Assembly: GCA_009801085.1 (NCBI GenBank)
Contig: VNWV01000001.1
Coordinates: 3,286,001 to 3,350,000 of the forward strand
Reading direction: 5' to 3'
Length of the DNA: 64,000 bases
Origin: Lasiodiplodia sp. COLG20
Lineage: Eukaryota > Ascomycota > Dothideomycetes > Botryosphaeriales > Botryosphaeriaceae
Numbering within the stretch: the first letter of the stretch is position 1; each line of letters starts with the position of its first letter. Shown piece by piece: positions 21,851-34,403 of this stretch. The notes beneath the pieces are model-generated. The model ran no database searches, was not told the DNA's origin, and was given only the letters and a program-made list of their open reading frames with translations. Both the position numbers and the translations under genes were made by a program.

Positions 21851-23751
21851 CTTTTTTTAAGAGAGAGTATAAGAGGCCGAACTTAGATAATATTTCTAGT
21901 ATTAGAGATATTTTATAGTCCTATAGTTAGTATTCTAGTAGAGCGTCTTTCTATTTCTCTGTAAAGATATCAAATTTTCTATATTATAGAAGTACGTTAT
22001 CTAGGGGGTTTTCTATATTAGTAGTATTAACTTATTATAGATCGTATTTTATGCGTTCTTAGAGTTCTTAGGGTTTTTAGAGTCTATAGATTTGTTTTTT
22101 AGAAAGGTAGGCGATTCTATAGACTTATCGAACCTTTAGAAGTTATTAAGTCTTAATTTTAATTTCTTAGAGGGTAGTACGCATCTAAAAGATTTTAGTA
22201 GAAGTATCTTTCTTTACTTTTTTTCTAAAGACCTTCTTAGAGATCTTACTAACTTATACTAGCTTACTTTAGATTATTTAGAGTTATATTAACACTACTA
22301 TAATACTAAATAGCTACCGCGCCTTGTTTTTTTCTCTAGACCTAAATTTCACTTCTTCGGATTTCTAGTCGATGTATAGTTTCTACTTTCGGAGCTAGGG
22401 GCGTCCTAGAATGATATTATATCTAGAGGTTTTTATAATATCTAAGTATATTCTTTCTTAGTATTTTTCTCTAGCTAGTACGAGTTCTTAAATTTTTATA
22501 AGTATTAACCCTTCTCTATATATACTAGGTAAACTATCTACGGTAATAAGTTCGTAGAGGTATTTCTTTTTCTAAAACTTAATGTTATATTTTTCTACGA
22601 AGCGGGGGTTAATATAATTATCTCCGTTAGCTAAGTCGATTAGAACGTAGACTTAACGTCTATTAGCGAGTATATTAATAATAAAGTACTTAGTATACTC
22701 GGCTAAGGGTTCTTCGTCGTCCGTAGTGTGCGTATAAGAGAGTTTTTCTTTAGTATTACCGGTTATTATTATAGTTATCTAAAGAGATACTAAGAGCTAC
22801 GCCTCTACCCGCCTCTAGGTTAGAGGCTTTTTTAGTTTTTTACCTTCGGCTAGTATCTATAGGTCTTTTTTAATTTACGATGGCTTTCGTATTCGTCGTT
22901 AATACAATCGACCTAATACTACTTATCGTAGAATTTCTTTACTTTCGTTATTTATGTGGCCGAGGTTTAGCGTATTATCTTATAGCTACCCTTACATTAG
23001 CGGGCGTAGTATCTCTTCTTACTATAGTAGAGATATAGATTCTCTTTATAGCGTTAGTCTTTTTCTTCTTAGAATAGAGGCCCGTTACGTTTAACGCTAT
23101 CGAGGTCTATAGATTCGCTAAAGCTCGTTATATTCTAAGTTTAGTTAGAGTTAGCTATAAAGCGGTTTAACCAAATCGCTTCTTTACGACGGTCGTATAG
23201 CCGAGTATCGAGCTAAATAGTAATACGAACTACCTTCTAGTATAAATTAGATAGCTTAGTCCTAGTAAATTCGTTCTTAATATAGTCTTTTAGTCCCTCG
23301 TAGTATAGCATTTTAAGGACGTTATCGGGCTATTATAGTCGTAAGATATAGAGTCGAAACTAGATTATATACGTTACTATAGACCCGGTTTGTTTAAGTA
23401 TCTAGATTTAGTATACTATATTCTAGTATTAGTCTTTATTCTCGAACGTTTTCCGAAGGGTTTTAGTAAAGTTACTATAGCTATAGAAAAGTCGTATAGT
23501 CTCTTCGTACTAGTCTATTTTTCTAAAGTCGTTCTAGTATAGTTTAAACTACCGAGCGGTACTTCCGCGAAGGTACAACCTAGTAAAGAAGATTTTTTAG
23601 ATATCGTCCTAGAAAGCCGTACTAAATAAGTAGAAGTAGATATATAATTACTATAGAAATTCGTCTAGTTTTTCTTAGATGCCGTCGAAAACGTCAGGTT
23701 TCTTAACTTTAAACTTTAGGTTTTATATCTATATAGGGGTAGGTAGAGCGG
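21851..23751 (-). pseudogene. Central G1: protease and most of gag
   Basis: The zinc knuckle is at about 22975-23050 on the minus strand. Its Cys-x2-Cys-x4-His-x4-Cys spacing is recognisable, with the first two Cys and the His replaced by Tyr and the last Cys kept. The protease region lies to its left near 22.5-22.8 kb. Gag is interrupted at 23751 by a G2 LTR and continues at 24506-24858. Confidence 0.75.
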
Positions 23752-24505
23752 TATTACAAACCCTAGAAAATACGGGCTTTATAACCCTAAGAACAGAAAG
23801 CCCGTACGGGAATACTCACCGTAAGAACCAACAAGCCTCGCGGGCGAAAGAGCCGCACGGTCCTAGATCCCGTACGGGAATCTAGAGAACACGGGATAAC
23901 GGCGCGTATAAAAATACTAGTAGGCAGCAGCTAAAGCCCGTATAGAAAGAACGCCCACGAGAACGCAACAACTTTAGAAGAAAGCACGGACTAGAAAATC
24001 CCCTACGGGACGAAGAACTACAAAGTCAAGCTAAGAGCCGAAGGTCTAGGTATATAATCGTTCTAAAGCAATACACGAAGATAAAAAGCTAGAAAGTAGA
24101 TAGAAGAGAAACGAGTAAGATATAATACGACATTACGATTATTCGAAAGTCGGAAAAACGCCCTAAGCGCTTAAGTTACGTACGCCCCACTATAGATCTA
24201 TACAGATCCAACCCGTATAGATTTAACCCTATTAAATCCAACTTATACAGATCTAGATTATAACTAGCTTTTCTACAGTATATAGATATACTTCTTAGCT
24301 AGATACTTAACCCTCCGTGGTCAACTTAAAGTTCTAATTAAGACTCTTTAGTTAGAGGTAACTAGCTTACTATACATCACATAATTACGTAATACTCTCT
24401 TATCTAATCATTATCCTCCCTCTCTTGTCTCTTTAAGGTAAACCCTACGGTTCACCCGACCTACTAAGCGACTCCGAAGCTTAGTAGAAGGAGTCTACCA
24501 TTACA
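23752..24505 (+). repeat. Solo G2 LTR inside the central G1 gag
   Basis: 754 bp, starting TATTACAAACCCTAG and ending CTACCATTACA. It is the best preserved copy of this LTR (CpA sites such as ACTCACCGTAAG remain). The flanks AGCGG and GACGA differ only by A/G transitions, consistent with an ancestral GGCGG duplication hit by RIP. A solo LTR arises by recombination between the two LTRs of an inserted element. Confidence 0.82.
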
Positions 24506-24858
24506 GACGAAAGTAGCTTTCGTAGCGAGAGATTACTTCTAAGGTCTAGTAGTACGGTTAACTAAGAAGACCTATTTTCTAATAAAATATTCTAATAGAA
24601 CTATAGTACAGTTCTTAGAGGCGTTAGAAGAGATTTAGAGTCGGCTAACATCGCGGGTTAAAAAGGTAATTCTAGCGACGTAGGTCTTTAATATAGTTAT
24701 ACGGGTTTCTATATTAGATTCCCTAGAGATTATTAGATAGATATTTTAGAGCTACTCCTCCGCGTTAGAGAGAAAGGCGCGGATTATAGTCTAAGTTATT
24801 ATAGTTACTTTTTCTTTAGAAATCTTACCTTCGGTATCTATAAGGGGGGTGGTTAAAG
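24506..24858 (-). pseudogene. Central G1: first part of gag next to the 5' LTR
   Basis: The reverse complement begins CTTTAACCACCCCCCTTATA and lines up with 8987 onward of G1-1. It rejoins the gag at 23751 once the solo LTR is removed. Confidence 0.78.
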
Positions 24859-25288
24859 TATTACGCTAGGATTTAGAAAGAAGAAAAGAGATAGAAACGT
24901 TAAGAAAGATATAGCGCGTTAAGGGTTTACTACTACTATCTAAGATATTACTAGACACGGTATTTAAAAAATAGTAGCCGTAGTTAGATAGAAAAGATAA
25001 TAGAAGGGGTATAAGATAATAATTAAAATTAACTACGAAGGTCCTATCTACTATAACGAGTGTGGTCTATATATATAGAGTGATTAGTGTAATTAGTATT
25101 AATTACTTATAGTAATTAAGGTAACTAGAGTAATTAGGATGACGAAAAGAGTTTAGTAGCTCGGGTCGACAGGTTTAGGTGTAGCTAGGTCGGCTAGATA
25201 GATCGTACTAGGTTCGAGGGGTTAGTTATATAGGCGGTAAGTCGTATAAGATCCTAACTTTCCTACTACTATTAAGCGTGTCGTAATA
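24859..25288 (-). repeat. 5' LTR of central G1 element
   Basis: 430 bp, partner of 17538-17962. It ends TCGTAATA at 25288, directly against G4 coding sequence. Confidence 0.87.
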
Positions 25289-26250
25289 TAAAAACGTAGA
25301 CCGCGAGCGAGATCGCGATCGAAATCGCAATAGAAACCACGAAGATAGAAGAAGCCGGTTTTAGAATAAGTCGTAAGATAAGAAGTCGGAGAAGAAAAAG
25401 TAAACTACTTATTATATAGATATTAAAGCGGACTTATCTTCGTTAGAATTATTAGCATCGGAGAAGAGCGGTATATTAGATCTAAAGGTTAAGAACGTTT
25501 TTAATTCTAAATTAGATTCGTTAAACTAGGACTACGTGCGTTTTCTATAGACAATTTCGAAAGTCCTAATCGTTTTTAGTAGATAAACCGACGAGATAAA
25601 GTAAGTAATACTAGAGTCGAATTCGATTCCACACAAGTCTAAGAATTCTATAGAAAGATTCTTAAACGAAGAGTATAGATACGTTAAATACGAAACGTAA
25701 TAGCCGTTAAAAAACGTAATATATATCTATATATAAGAGTCCTACGTAAAGAAATTAAAGAAGATATAGAAGAAGAATAAGTTTTTACTTTCGTTAAGAC
25801 TAAAGAATTCGAAGTAGTCCGAAAAAGTACTTAAACTGAGTAATATATCGATAAAATCGAAAACTACGATTAACTTAGAAGCGAAATAGAAGGCGAACCT
25901 AAAAATAGTCTTTAGAAACTAGAGCTTTATCGTAGCGTAGATAAGAGTTAATAACGCTAAAAAAGAAAAAGAAATAGTAATTAATATCGGCGCTAATATA
26001 AGTATTACGAATAAAAAGTTTTTAAAGGACTTAAAATCTACGTACTAGATCTTATAGACGAGAAATCCGATACCGTTATAGAGTATTAATAGAGAGATAC
26101 TTAGTAGCTCGAGTTATATTCTTATATCTCTTATCTTTCGAGCATAAAAAGAAGAAGTCTAGATTAAGACGACCTTTCGTAGAAAGATATATCTAATTAA
26201 TAACTACTAAAAAGCCCTACTTCTAGAAATAAACGTTCTAGAATTGAAAG
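25289..26250 (+). pseudogene. G4 gag end and protease
   Basis: Opens with a basic DR-repeat (RERDRDRNRNRNHEDRRSRF), as in the C-terminal part of some gag proteins. The protease signature near 25975-26010 reads INIGANISIT where family members have D-T/I-G-A-D; the Asp-to-Asn change is a G-to-A mutation. The upstream gag and 5' LTR are missing from the window. Confidence 0.65.
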
Positions 26251-26779
26251 AAATAGTTATCGATACCCTAAGAAATTATTTAAAAATAAATAGCTACTAG
26301 AGAGCCGAGATATCTATTCGAGTTAAGTTAAGAGCTAAAGATATAATTAGAAATATAAGAATAAAAGCTCTAGAACCTACGATAATCTTATCGAAGTTAA
26401 TAGTACCGGTAAGAATAAATTTTACGAAGACGCTATTAAGAAATAGAGACTTTAAGTACGTACCTATTAAAGACGCGAAGTAAGATAGAAGCGATTAAAA
26501 TCTAGAGTCTATCGCTTATACCTATATACTAGATACTAAAACGAAGAGTATTCTAATACGAAATAACTCGGATTAACTAGTTCGTATCTAAAGGTAGTAG
26601 CTAATAGAAACGGTTTCGAAATCGAAGCTCTTACGAGTAACTCTAGTAGATAACTTACAGCACGAAGCGGTAGAATTCGAAATAAATAAAATCGATCTAG
26701 CGCTAGAGACGAAGCTAGAGAACGAAGTTATAGTCTATAGCGACGAAGTAATAGTAAAAGTTCTAGCGAGATTAGTAAA

Positions 26780-28500
26780 TAAATACCCACGAGTTTAAAC
26801 GAAAAAGAACGATTTCGTTTAGATATTCGAGAACTACTAGATAACGATATTCTTAAAAAAAGATTAGAAAAGAGATACTAAGCTCTCTACTAAGATATAC
26901 TTTATAGCGAAACGCGATCGGGAGTAAATTAATAAGACTTTTAACAAGCTATATAAGTAAGAAAAAATATAATAGATAAGAAACTATATCTAGTTTAGAT
27001 TTCCGGTCTTTATAGCCTAGAGGTAGATTTATAAAGATAAAAACTAGGTTAAGAAGTTACGAGTAGTAGTCGATATTAGAAAACTAAACTAAATTATCTA
27101 AAAAGACTTCTATCTACTCCCGATCTAGAAAGATATTATTAGCGCGGTCCGAAAATCAAGATATATTACTATAGTAGATACTACCGCCTTCTTTTATTAA
27201 TAAAAAGTACGGAAGGAAGACCGATATAAGCTTATCGTTAACTCGTATAGAGAGTAAGAGTCTTTTAACGTCGTAGTTATAGATTTTATTAACTTCGTAT
27301 CGTACGTCTAGAGGTAGCTCGATAAAATACTTCGAGAATATCGCGAGTTCGCTAAAACGTATATCGACGACTTAACTATTTATTTAAAAATACTCGAGGA
27401 CTATACTAGATACTTAAAACTTATCTTTCGAAGGTTAGACTAATTTAGAATAACGTTAAACCTAAAGAAAAGTTTTATTAAATATCTATATACGACGCTC
27501 TTAGAATAGAGAGTCGATTTCTTTAGACTTTAGTTAACGAAAAAACGAGCTAAAGTACTCGTAGAGATACTATTTTCGAAAACTCTTAAAGATCTAAAGT
27601 ACTAGATTAGGGCTACAAGTTAGTTATAATTAAGAATCTCTTACTACGCGGAGATCGTAAAGCCGTTAATAGAATATAAAATCGCGCTATTAAGAGCGAG
27701 CCCGAAGACAGAAAACGCGCGAAGAGTATATACGAGAAAGATAAAAGTCGTACCGTTAGAGAACCGAAAGATAGTCTACAAAGTAATTAGAAAGCACTTA
27801 CGAAACCCGCTATAATTAATATACTATAATTCTAATCGGCGTCTATATATCGACGTAAATGTATCTAAAAAGGAAATCGGCGCCTTGCTATACCACGTAA
27901 AGAAGAATCTAGAACCGAGAATTAAAAACGAAAAAGTTTAGACCTAGCCCGATAAATAAATATAGCCGATAGCCTTTCTTTCTAGAACTTTAAAGTCGGT
28001 AGAAGCGAGGTACTAACTAATTAAACTAGAGATAGTCGGGATAGTCTAAGTACTACGAAAAGCGAAGTATATAATTTACTACGAATTAAGAAAGGTCCTA
28101 TATCTCTTTACTAATTATAACTCTATAACTTTTATAGCGAAATACTATAATCTTTAAACGATATTAGTAATAGATAAGATAAATTTAAGGCTAATAACTA
28201 TAAGTTAATACATCTCGTAATTTAAGCTCGAAGTCTTCTATCGACTAAAAAAAACCTACTTAGTTCTAGATGTACTTAGCTAACTTATCGAAGATAGAAA
28301 GAACTCGATACTAGATCTAAACACGCTAGATCTAGTAGCGGTCTAGATAGTAACGGTAGTAGCTATATCTAACGAAATAAAATAAAGAATTAGAGACGGC
28401 TACGCTAAAAACGCCTACTAGATAAAGATATAAGTAGTACTAGAGTTAGTAATAAGGTCCAACTAAGAGAAAGAAAGGCGAGATACGAAAGAAGCTATAA
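26780..28500 (+). pseudogene. G4 reverse transcriptase and RNase H
   Basis: RT at about 27045-27560 shows LRVVVDIRKLN, RYITIVDTTAFFY, KLIVNSY and TYIDDLTIY (YIDD catalytic motif). RNase H follows to about 28.4 kb. The motif set differs from G1 and G2 (YLDD), so this is a separate Gypsy lineage. Broken by RIP-type stops. Confidence 0.85.
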
Positions 28501-29249
28501 GTAAGATAGTAATGATAAAAGTCGAAGATAAGCGTCGAGATACGCCGTAATAACTAGACGAAATAGAACCTCTAGAACGCGCGAAAGATAAGAAATCGCC
28601 GGTAGACGACGAGAAATTCGAGGTTAGTAAGCCGCTAGCGGATACGAAATTCTTATCTACTACAAAGCAACTAAAGCTAAAGCCGTAACCGACTCTAGAA
28701 GTAGAGTAGCGCGATTTACGTACTATAGAACCCGTTAATAAACGTAAGAATTTAAAAGAACCGAAGGGTATCGTCGCGAAAGCTAAGAAAAAACGCGAAA
28801 GACTAAAAAGAAGTTAAAATAAAAAGACGACGAACTAGTAGAAGTTACTAGCGCGAAAGAACGACGAAGCTACGGCGCTAAAAGACAACGAGACGACGCG
28901 AAGCGAGAAGTTAAGAGAAGACGAACCACGCGTAGTAGAGTCTAGTACAGCCGCGAAAGGCGAATTAGTAAAAGTTTTTTCGAAGCAACGCGTAGAAGTC
29001 CGAATTTCGATTCGCCGATCGAAGAAACACGTAACCGATTTTAAAGCCCTTAAGAACTAAGCTCGTAACGTAAACGAAAAGATAGCTAACGTAATAATTA
29101 ACTTATTTAAAAAATAGAAAAACCTTTAGAGATTACGTTTCTATATAAGAGATAGTATAATTTACTTTATAGATCTAGAAGATAGTAGACACCGATTATA
29201 TATTTTACAAGCGATGAAAAAGAAAATCTTCGAAATAGCTTATAATAAG

Positions 29250-30560
29250 TAGCTATACGGCGGTTTCTAGAAAACCTACTACCGCTTACGCTCGGCGGTA
29301 CTAATTAGAGAGATAATTAGAAAGTTAAGAAAGTATATTAAGTACTATCTAACGTATTAATTATACTTAATAAAGCGCTATCTACTATATAAAAAACTTT
29401 ATCCTATTAATAATCTAGAAAATCCGAGAGAGATATAGGCTATAGACTTCGTTATAAAACTACTATCTAGAAAGAATAACTACGACGCGCTACTAATAGT
29501 AACCTATAAGGTTACGAAGAAACTTCTACTTATTACTAGAAAGAAGAACTAGAGAGCCGAGAACTAGATAAACTAGTATCTACGAAAGATTCTTTTACAC
29601 GAATAGAGTGTGTCGAAGATATAAATGTTAAATCGAGATCCGCGCTTTATATTCGGCTTCTAGAAAGAATTATATAAGAAAATAGAGATTATAAGATATA
29701 TAACTACTATATACTACTCTTAAGCTAATAGCTAGAGTAAAAGAACGAACTAGATAGTAGAGATCGCGATTTAGTATTAAATTACGATATATCTAGACTC
29801 GTAATAGACGAATACGATTTTATTTATCTAGACCTCGCTTAATAATATAGTTAGCGCAACTATAGATTACTTAACGAACGAGCTACTAATAGAAATAAAC
29901 TTAAAAATCGATCTACTAGAAGCGCTAACGAATATTCTAAAGAATCGATAATAAAGAAGAGATATAGTATAGCGAGAAGTTATAAAAGCGATAATATTCG
30001 TAGTAGTAAACTAAAAAGTACGATATAACTCTAGATATAAGCCGCTACGTCTAAAGAAGAGCGATTAAGTCTTTCTACAATTATATTAGAGATATAAAGC
30101 CCTTAGACACGTAAATTAAAAATTCTACTATTAAAGAATTAGTCTCTTCGGTATTAAGACTAAGATCGAAAAGCTAGTATACGAATTAGACATTCTAGAA
30201 TCGATAAGAATTTACTCGGTCGTATCGATAGTCTATTTAGAACCGGCGCCTCGCGAAAAGAATTTCTATAAAAGGTTAACGTACCCGAAGCTAGAATCTA
30301 TTACGGAATAGAACGCTAAAGATTTATCTTACGAGATTACGAGACTACTCGATAGAAAAAAAGTTAAGATTCGTAGAAGGATCGTAAAGAAATATTTAGT
30401 ATAATAAAAAGACTAGAGGCTAGTTTATAATTAATAGCTAATAGAAGAGACTTTTTATAACGCGCGAGAGCTCGTCGACGAGTATAATAAAGTAAATCTA
30501 CCGCGAAATACTAAGCGCGACGAGAAGAGAGCGTAGAACGTAAAACGTCGCGCTAAAAGA
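29250..30560 (+). pseudogene. G4 integrase core and chromodomain
   Basis: The integrase core at about 29400-30000 has AIDFV...LIVTYKVTK and a degenerate SDRDPRF/TAYH..N.Q..R.NQ..E region. At about 30340-30500 the frame reads RRIVKKYLV....LVYN then ARELVDEYN, the layout of a chromodomain at the end of integrase. Chromodomains of this kind direct integration toward heterochromatin in chromoviruses, which would fit the nested position. Confidence 0.78.
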
Positions 30561-30899
30561 AAAGAATAAAAATAAAAAGAATAGAAATATTAGAAAGCGC
30601 GAGCGCGCGTAGACGCGCGTAGACGAGAAGCGTAAGGACGCTAGATAAAGCGATAAGGCGATACCCGATACGAAACGAAATAGTAAGCGGGAGAACGTAA
30701 AGACGAGAGTATACGTAGAGTATTAAGCGAGATATCGGCGCTAGCCGTTTTAAGAATATTATAATAATTCTAGTCGCGAACGACGAGTATTACTTTAATA
30801 ATCTTAGATCTATACGTAATTAAGACGGTCTACGATCTAGATTTTTATTATAGCCGATATTCTATAGTTATAATAATACTAGAATCACTTAAGCGTAAG

Positions 30900-33650
30900 T
30901 ATTCGATCGAAAGACGAGGCTCTAGAAACGAGATCTATCTACGCGACTAGCGCCGTAGCGCGCTAAGAGCGAATAATTACTCTAAATATAAGAATCTCGG
31001 TACTAACTATATATTAAAAGAAATCTTAGCCGAGATAAACGAGCTAGACTATACGATACTACTCGTTAATAAGTATACGTTCGTAGTTCTTAAAGGTAAG
31101 AAAACTAGTTATAGCTTTATTAAGATAAGAATAGTAGTAAAATCGGTTATTAAAATTATCTAATAGCTAGCGCTATAGATTATAGATTCGAAGAAGTAGC
31201 TTTTTACTAAAAGTAACTTTACTAAATTATATAACGTCTTAGATAAGAGCGTTAGCGCGTAGCTCTATCTTAACGAATCGGTCGCTAACGGAGACTTAGC
31301 CGAAAATTAGTATCGTAAATTTAACGATCTAAACGCGCCGCTACTCGTAGTAAAGAAGCGAGAACTAAGTAATAAGTATAAAAAAAATCTAGAAGTACTC
31401 TTTTAACGAATCGAAAAGATATACGAGATATAAGAGATACGAAAGATATAGAAAAAATAAGAGATACGAACTCTAGCGAGACCGATTAAGCCGAATATTC
31501 TACCTTCTACTAAGATAAGATTATCGTAAGTAATAATTAAAAGACTAACTAAGCCGAATACTCTACTTCCTACTAAGATAAGATCACCGTAAGTGATAAT
31601 TAAAAGCAAGATAACTATCTAAAAAGCCTTCGATCTAGAGAAGTTTAACTTTAAGAAGTAGACCTTTAAATAAACCGTAGAAAAGAACTTTATTCGGGAT
31701 TCGTAAAAGAAGAATAAAATAAAATAATCGATTATTTACGAGAAAATTAAAGACCTTAGAATATATAACGTACTTCTATAAGTATTCTAGAATAATCTAT
31801 TTCTAGTCGGCGTTATTCTATTCTCGGCCTTAGTATACTAAGTACTACGCTATTTAATAACTACGAACTACCTTACGATTAAGTAGTTATATAACTACTA
31901 GTCGGGTAATTTCGCCTAGAAGAAAGCGCCCTACGGCAGTATCGAACTATAAAAAAGACCCGCGATTCTAAAACTAAAGAATAAAACTATTACCTTTAGT
32001 TCTTTTAACGGGTACGTCTATTACGGCGAGTACGGATTTAAGTAGATAATTAAGTTATTAGAATTCTAAGCTAATACTCGAAAACTTAAGAAGTAGTTTT
32101 AACGAGCTAAGAGTTAGTAGAGACTTACGATATCTACGAATTTTAAGCTAGTAAAATATAACCTTATAAATTCCGATAACTATAGTACTCTCGACTCGAA
32201 GAGAATAAGCTCCGATAATAAGTAGTCTAAGAAGGTTAAAGACTACTTATATAAGTATAGAAAGAAAGATTTAATTTATAAACTAGAAGATCGCTTATTA
32301 ACGTATCTCGAAAACTAGCCCTACCTAAAAGTAGTTAAGGCGAATCTAAAGTAGAGAAAAAAGAAAAATAAGATCGCGGTATAAAATAATAAGACTAAAA
32401 ACGTCTTTAAACTAATACCCGTTATAAACCTTCTAGATTTAGTACCGCGTAAGGCCGCCGCCGTTACCGTATAGCTTTCGATAAAAACGAAGTAGGAAAT
32501 TAAAAAGGTCTTTAGAAACGCGAAACTAGAAGCGGACTATCTTAAGAGTAAAATAATCGCGATTACCGGAATATTCGCTATCTTTTCTACGTAGACGGCC
32601 TTTACGGCCTAACTTAAAAACTTCGGCGTAAAGGTAAAGACTTCGGTTTTTAAAAGAATAACCTATCTAATCTAGAGACGTACGGAGAAAAGAAATAAAC
32701 TAATTTAAAATACGAGATACTAGAATAAGAGAGATGATAATATCGAGATTTTAGATAAAAGAGATTTTCTTAAGTAGATAGTACGTAACGATAAAGATAG
32801 CGATACTAACTTCTTCGAGAAGAAAGTCCTAGCCGTTACTCTAAAAAGTAAGAATAAGAAGTCTAAATAGACGAAAGAGTAAGACGAAGCGTAATCTACG
32901 CCGAGATTAATTAAACGCATCGAAGAATTTAGATAAATAGAGATAAGTAACGTCGAAAGAGACTAAGTAATCTTTTAAATCGCGTTATAGTATATTACGT
33001 AGCTCTTCTATCTAGTATAGATAATAACTTCGCAAGTCTTCTAAGTAATCGACGAGAAGCTAGTAGAGTAGATCTAAGCTATTTAGATTATTATAGAGCA
33101 TAGCGACGCCTCGCTAGAACTTAAGAAGACTATCGAAATAATAGACCGAAACGCGTAAGAGATCTAGATAGTACTAATCGATAGCTTTAAGAATATATAG
33201 GCTAATATAGCTAATACTATCGAGAACTATCTAAACGTAACGCGTACTAGCGCGAAGAACTCTAAGAATCTTAATACTAAGATAGCGGAGTAGGCTAAAA
33301 AGCTAGGCCTTAAGATTCTCGTTAAAGAAGATATCGACGAAATTAGAATATTAAAAGTCTAGTTAGAACCGGTCGCCGAAGAAAACGAACCGAAACTTAA
33401 AAAAGACTACGAAGAGGGGCTAACTACTACTATAAAATACTAAAAGCCTATTAGGTTCGAGAAGGCGAAGCGCGTAGATTTTAATATTAAGAATCTTACT
33501 CCGGGTAAGAAAAGAAAATATACTTTTATCGAGTCCGATACGAAATTTAAAGACGATAATAACGAGTTCGTATAAGCGGGCTTACGACCGCTCCGAAAAA
33601 TAGTAGCGTTAAAATATACCGTCTATTTCTTATAGATTACGATTTAGACC
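30900..33650 (+). pseudogene. G4 extra ORF downstream of integrase, unrecognised
   Basis: One plus-strand frame can be followed for about 2.7 kb (about 900 residues). Almost all breaks are TAG/TAA of the kind RIP makes from CAG, CAA or TGG. It lies after the chromodomain and before the polypurine tract, where Gypsy elements usually have no gene. Visible features are a 21-residue tandem repeat (31487-31612), a Lys-rich middle near 32.3-32.4 kb and a helical Gln/Ile-rich stretch near 32.95-33.3 kb, ending LRPLRKIVALKYTVYFL. There is no zinc knuckle, signal peptide or membrane domain that I can see. It could be an accessory protein, an env-position ORF, or captured host sequence. Confidence 0.55.
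31487..31612 (+). repeat. 63-bp tandem repeat, two copies, in-frame
   Basis: Copies at 31487-31549 and 31550-31612, both beginning TAAGCCGAATA and containing ACTAAGATAAGAT. The 63-bp period keeps the reading frame of the G4 extra ORF, giving a 21-residue duplicated segment (KPN-L--TKIR-). Confidence 0.85.
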
Positions 33651-34246
33651 CCTTTATCTTTAGCGAAGCCTTCTAGTATTTAGTTTCGTATCTAGACTAT
33701 CTCTATAGTAAAGCTCTTTCGAGTCTAATACTAATCTAATTATCTTTACTCTAGAACTTCTACTATTTTTAATTTCTTTCTTTTACAAGCTATCGGTATT
33801 TCGAACTATTTTTTCTTCGATATAGACGTTTTACGAGCCACTAATATTTCGAATTATTTTTCTTCGACGTAGGCATTTTACAAACTATCGGTATTTTAAA
33901 ATGTTTTTTCTATTCTTTAACGCGAATACTACCGATATCTCGAGTTAAAAATTTTTTTCTTTACTTTACGCTTAAGTTTTCCTAGTATTTCGGTCTAGCG
34001 TTCTATATTCTAGTTCTAGTTAATCTCCTAATATTTTAAATAGTTTTTTCGGCGTTCTTCGTTTCTTTACGAGTCTATTAGAATTTCGAATCGATGTAAA
34101 TTTACTCGTAGTCCGAGAACCCCCGGTATTCTAGAAATAAGATATATAGTATAACGATATTTAGTATTCTACGAAATACGATTCGATATATTTCTACGTA
34201 AGGAGATAATAATAGAATACGTTCTATTAAGTTTTAAGAGAGGAGG
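33651..34246 (+). other. G4 3' non-coding region and polypurine tract
   Basis: There is no coding frame after about 33650. It contains a three-copy 48-bp tandem repeat (33781-33922) and ends in the purine run AAGAGAGGAGG (34236-34246) immediately before the LTR start, the expected plus-strand priming site of an LTR retrotransposon. Confidence 0.7.
33781..33922. repeat. About 48-bp tandem repeat, three copies
   Basis: Units begin at 33781, 33829 and 33876, each TTTTAC followed by a TATTTCGAA/TATTTTAAA core and a TTTTTC tail. Periods are 48 and 47 bp. It lies in the 3' region of G4. Confidence 0.8.
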
Positions 34247-34403
34247 TATTACGAAATAAAAGATACGAATCGAAAGGCACGAATTAGATACCTTAGATAG
34301 AGATTAGTAGATAACGCGAATCGCGATCTACTAAATTACGATTTATTATCATCATTATTATCACTTTTACTACTAGATATATTACGTTCTATAGTATCGT
34401 AAT
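34247..34403 (+). repeat. 3' LTR of G4, short
   Basis: Starts TATTACGAAATAAAAGATAC right after the polypurine tract. The end near CGTAAT (34398-34403) is my best guess because no clear terminal CA/TA or target duplication is visible. Confidence 0.5.

Larger units (their letters stand above)
17538..25288 (-). mobile_element. Central, nearly complete G1 element (minus strand), least RIP-mutated
   Basis: LTRs at 17538-17962 (3') and 24859-25288 (5'). Without the solo LTR inside it the element is about 7.0 kb. Right-to-left order: gag with zinc knuckle, protease, RT, RNase H, integrase, polypurine tract. It keeps many more CpA and TpG dinucleotides than the layers around it, so it is the youngest large insertion. 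The flanking 5-mers (CTACT, TAAAA) do not match and the flanks belong to different elements, so it is probably itself a recombinant of two copies. Confidence 0.82.
25289..34403 (+). mobile_element. Chromodomain-type Ty3/Gypsy element G4, 5'-truncated
   Basis: At least 9.1 kb: end of gag, protease, RT with YIDD, RNase H, integrase, chromodomain, an extra long frame, polypurine tract and a short 3' LTR from 34247. There is no 5' LTR: it abuts the central G1 LTR at 25288. RIP is moderate, with most breaks being CAA/CAG/TGG stops. The right side borders minus-strand G2 gag. The exact LTR end (about 34403) is uncertain. Confidence 0.78.

Noticed and set aside
23679..23885. 68-codon plus-strand frame in the middle of the repeat block
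   Set aside because: It crosses the boundary between G1 gag and the solo G2 LTR, so it is a chance frame in less RIP-mutated sequence.
17533..25293. Target duplication for the central G1 element
   Set aside because: CTACT and TAAAA cannot be derived from one another by transitions, and the flanks belong to two different elements.
31403..31609. 68-codon minus-strand frame with a repeated segment (also 32720-32920)
   Set aside because: Antisense shadows of the G4 extra frame. The repetition comes from the 63-bp tandem repeat.
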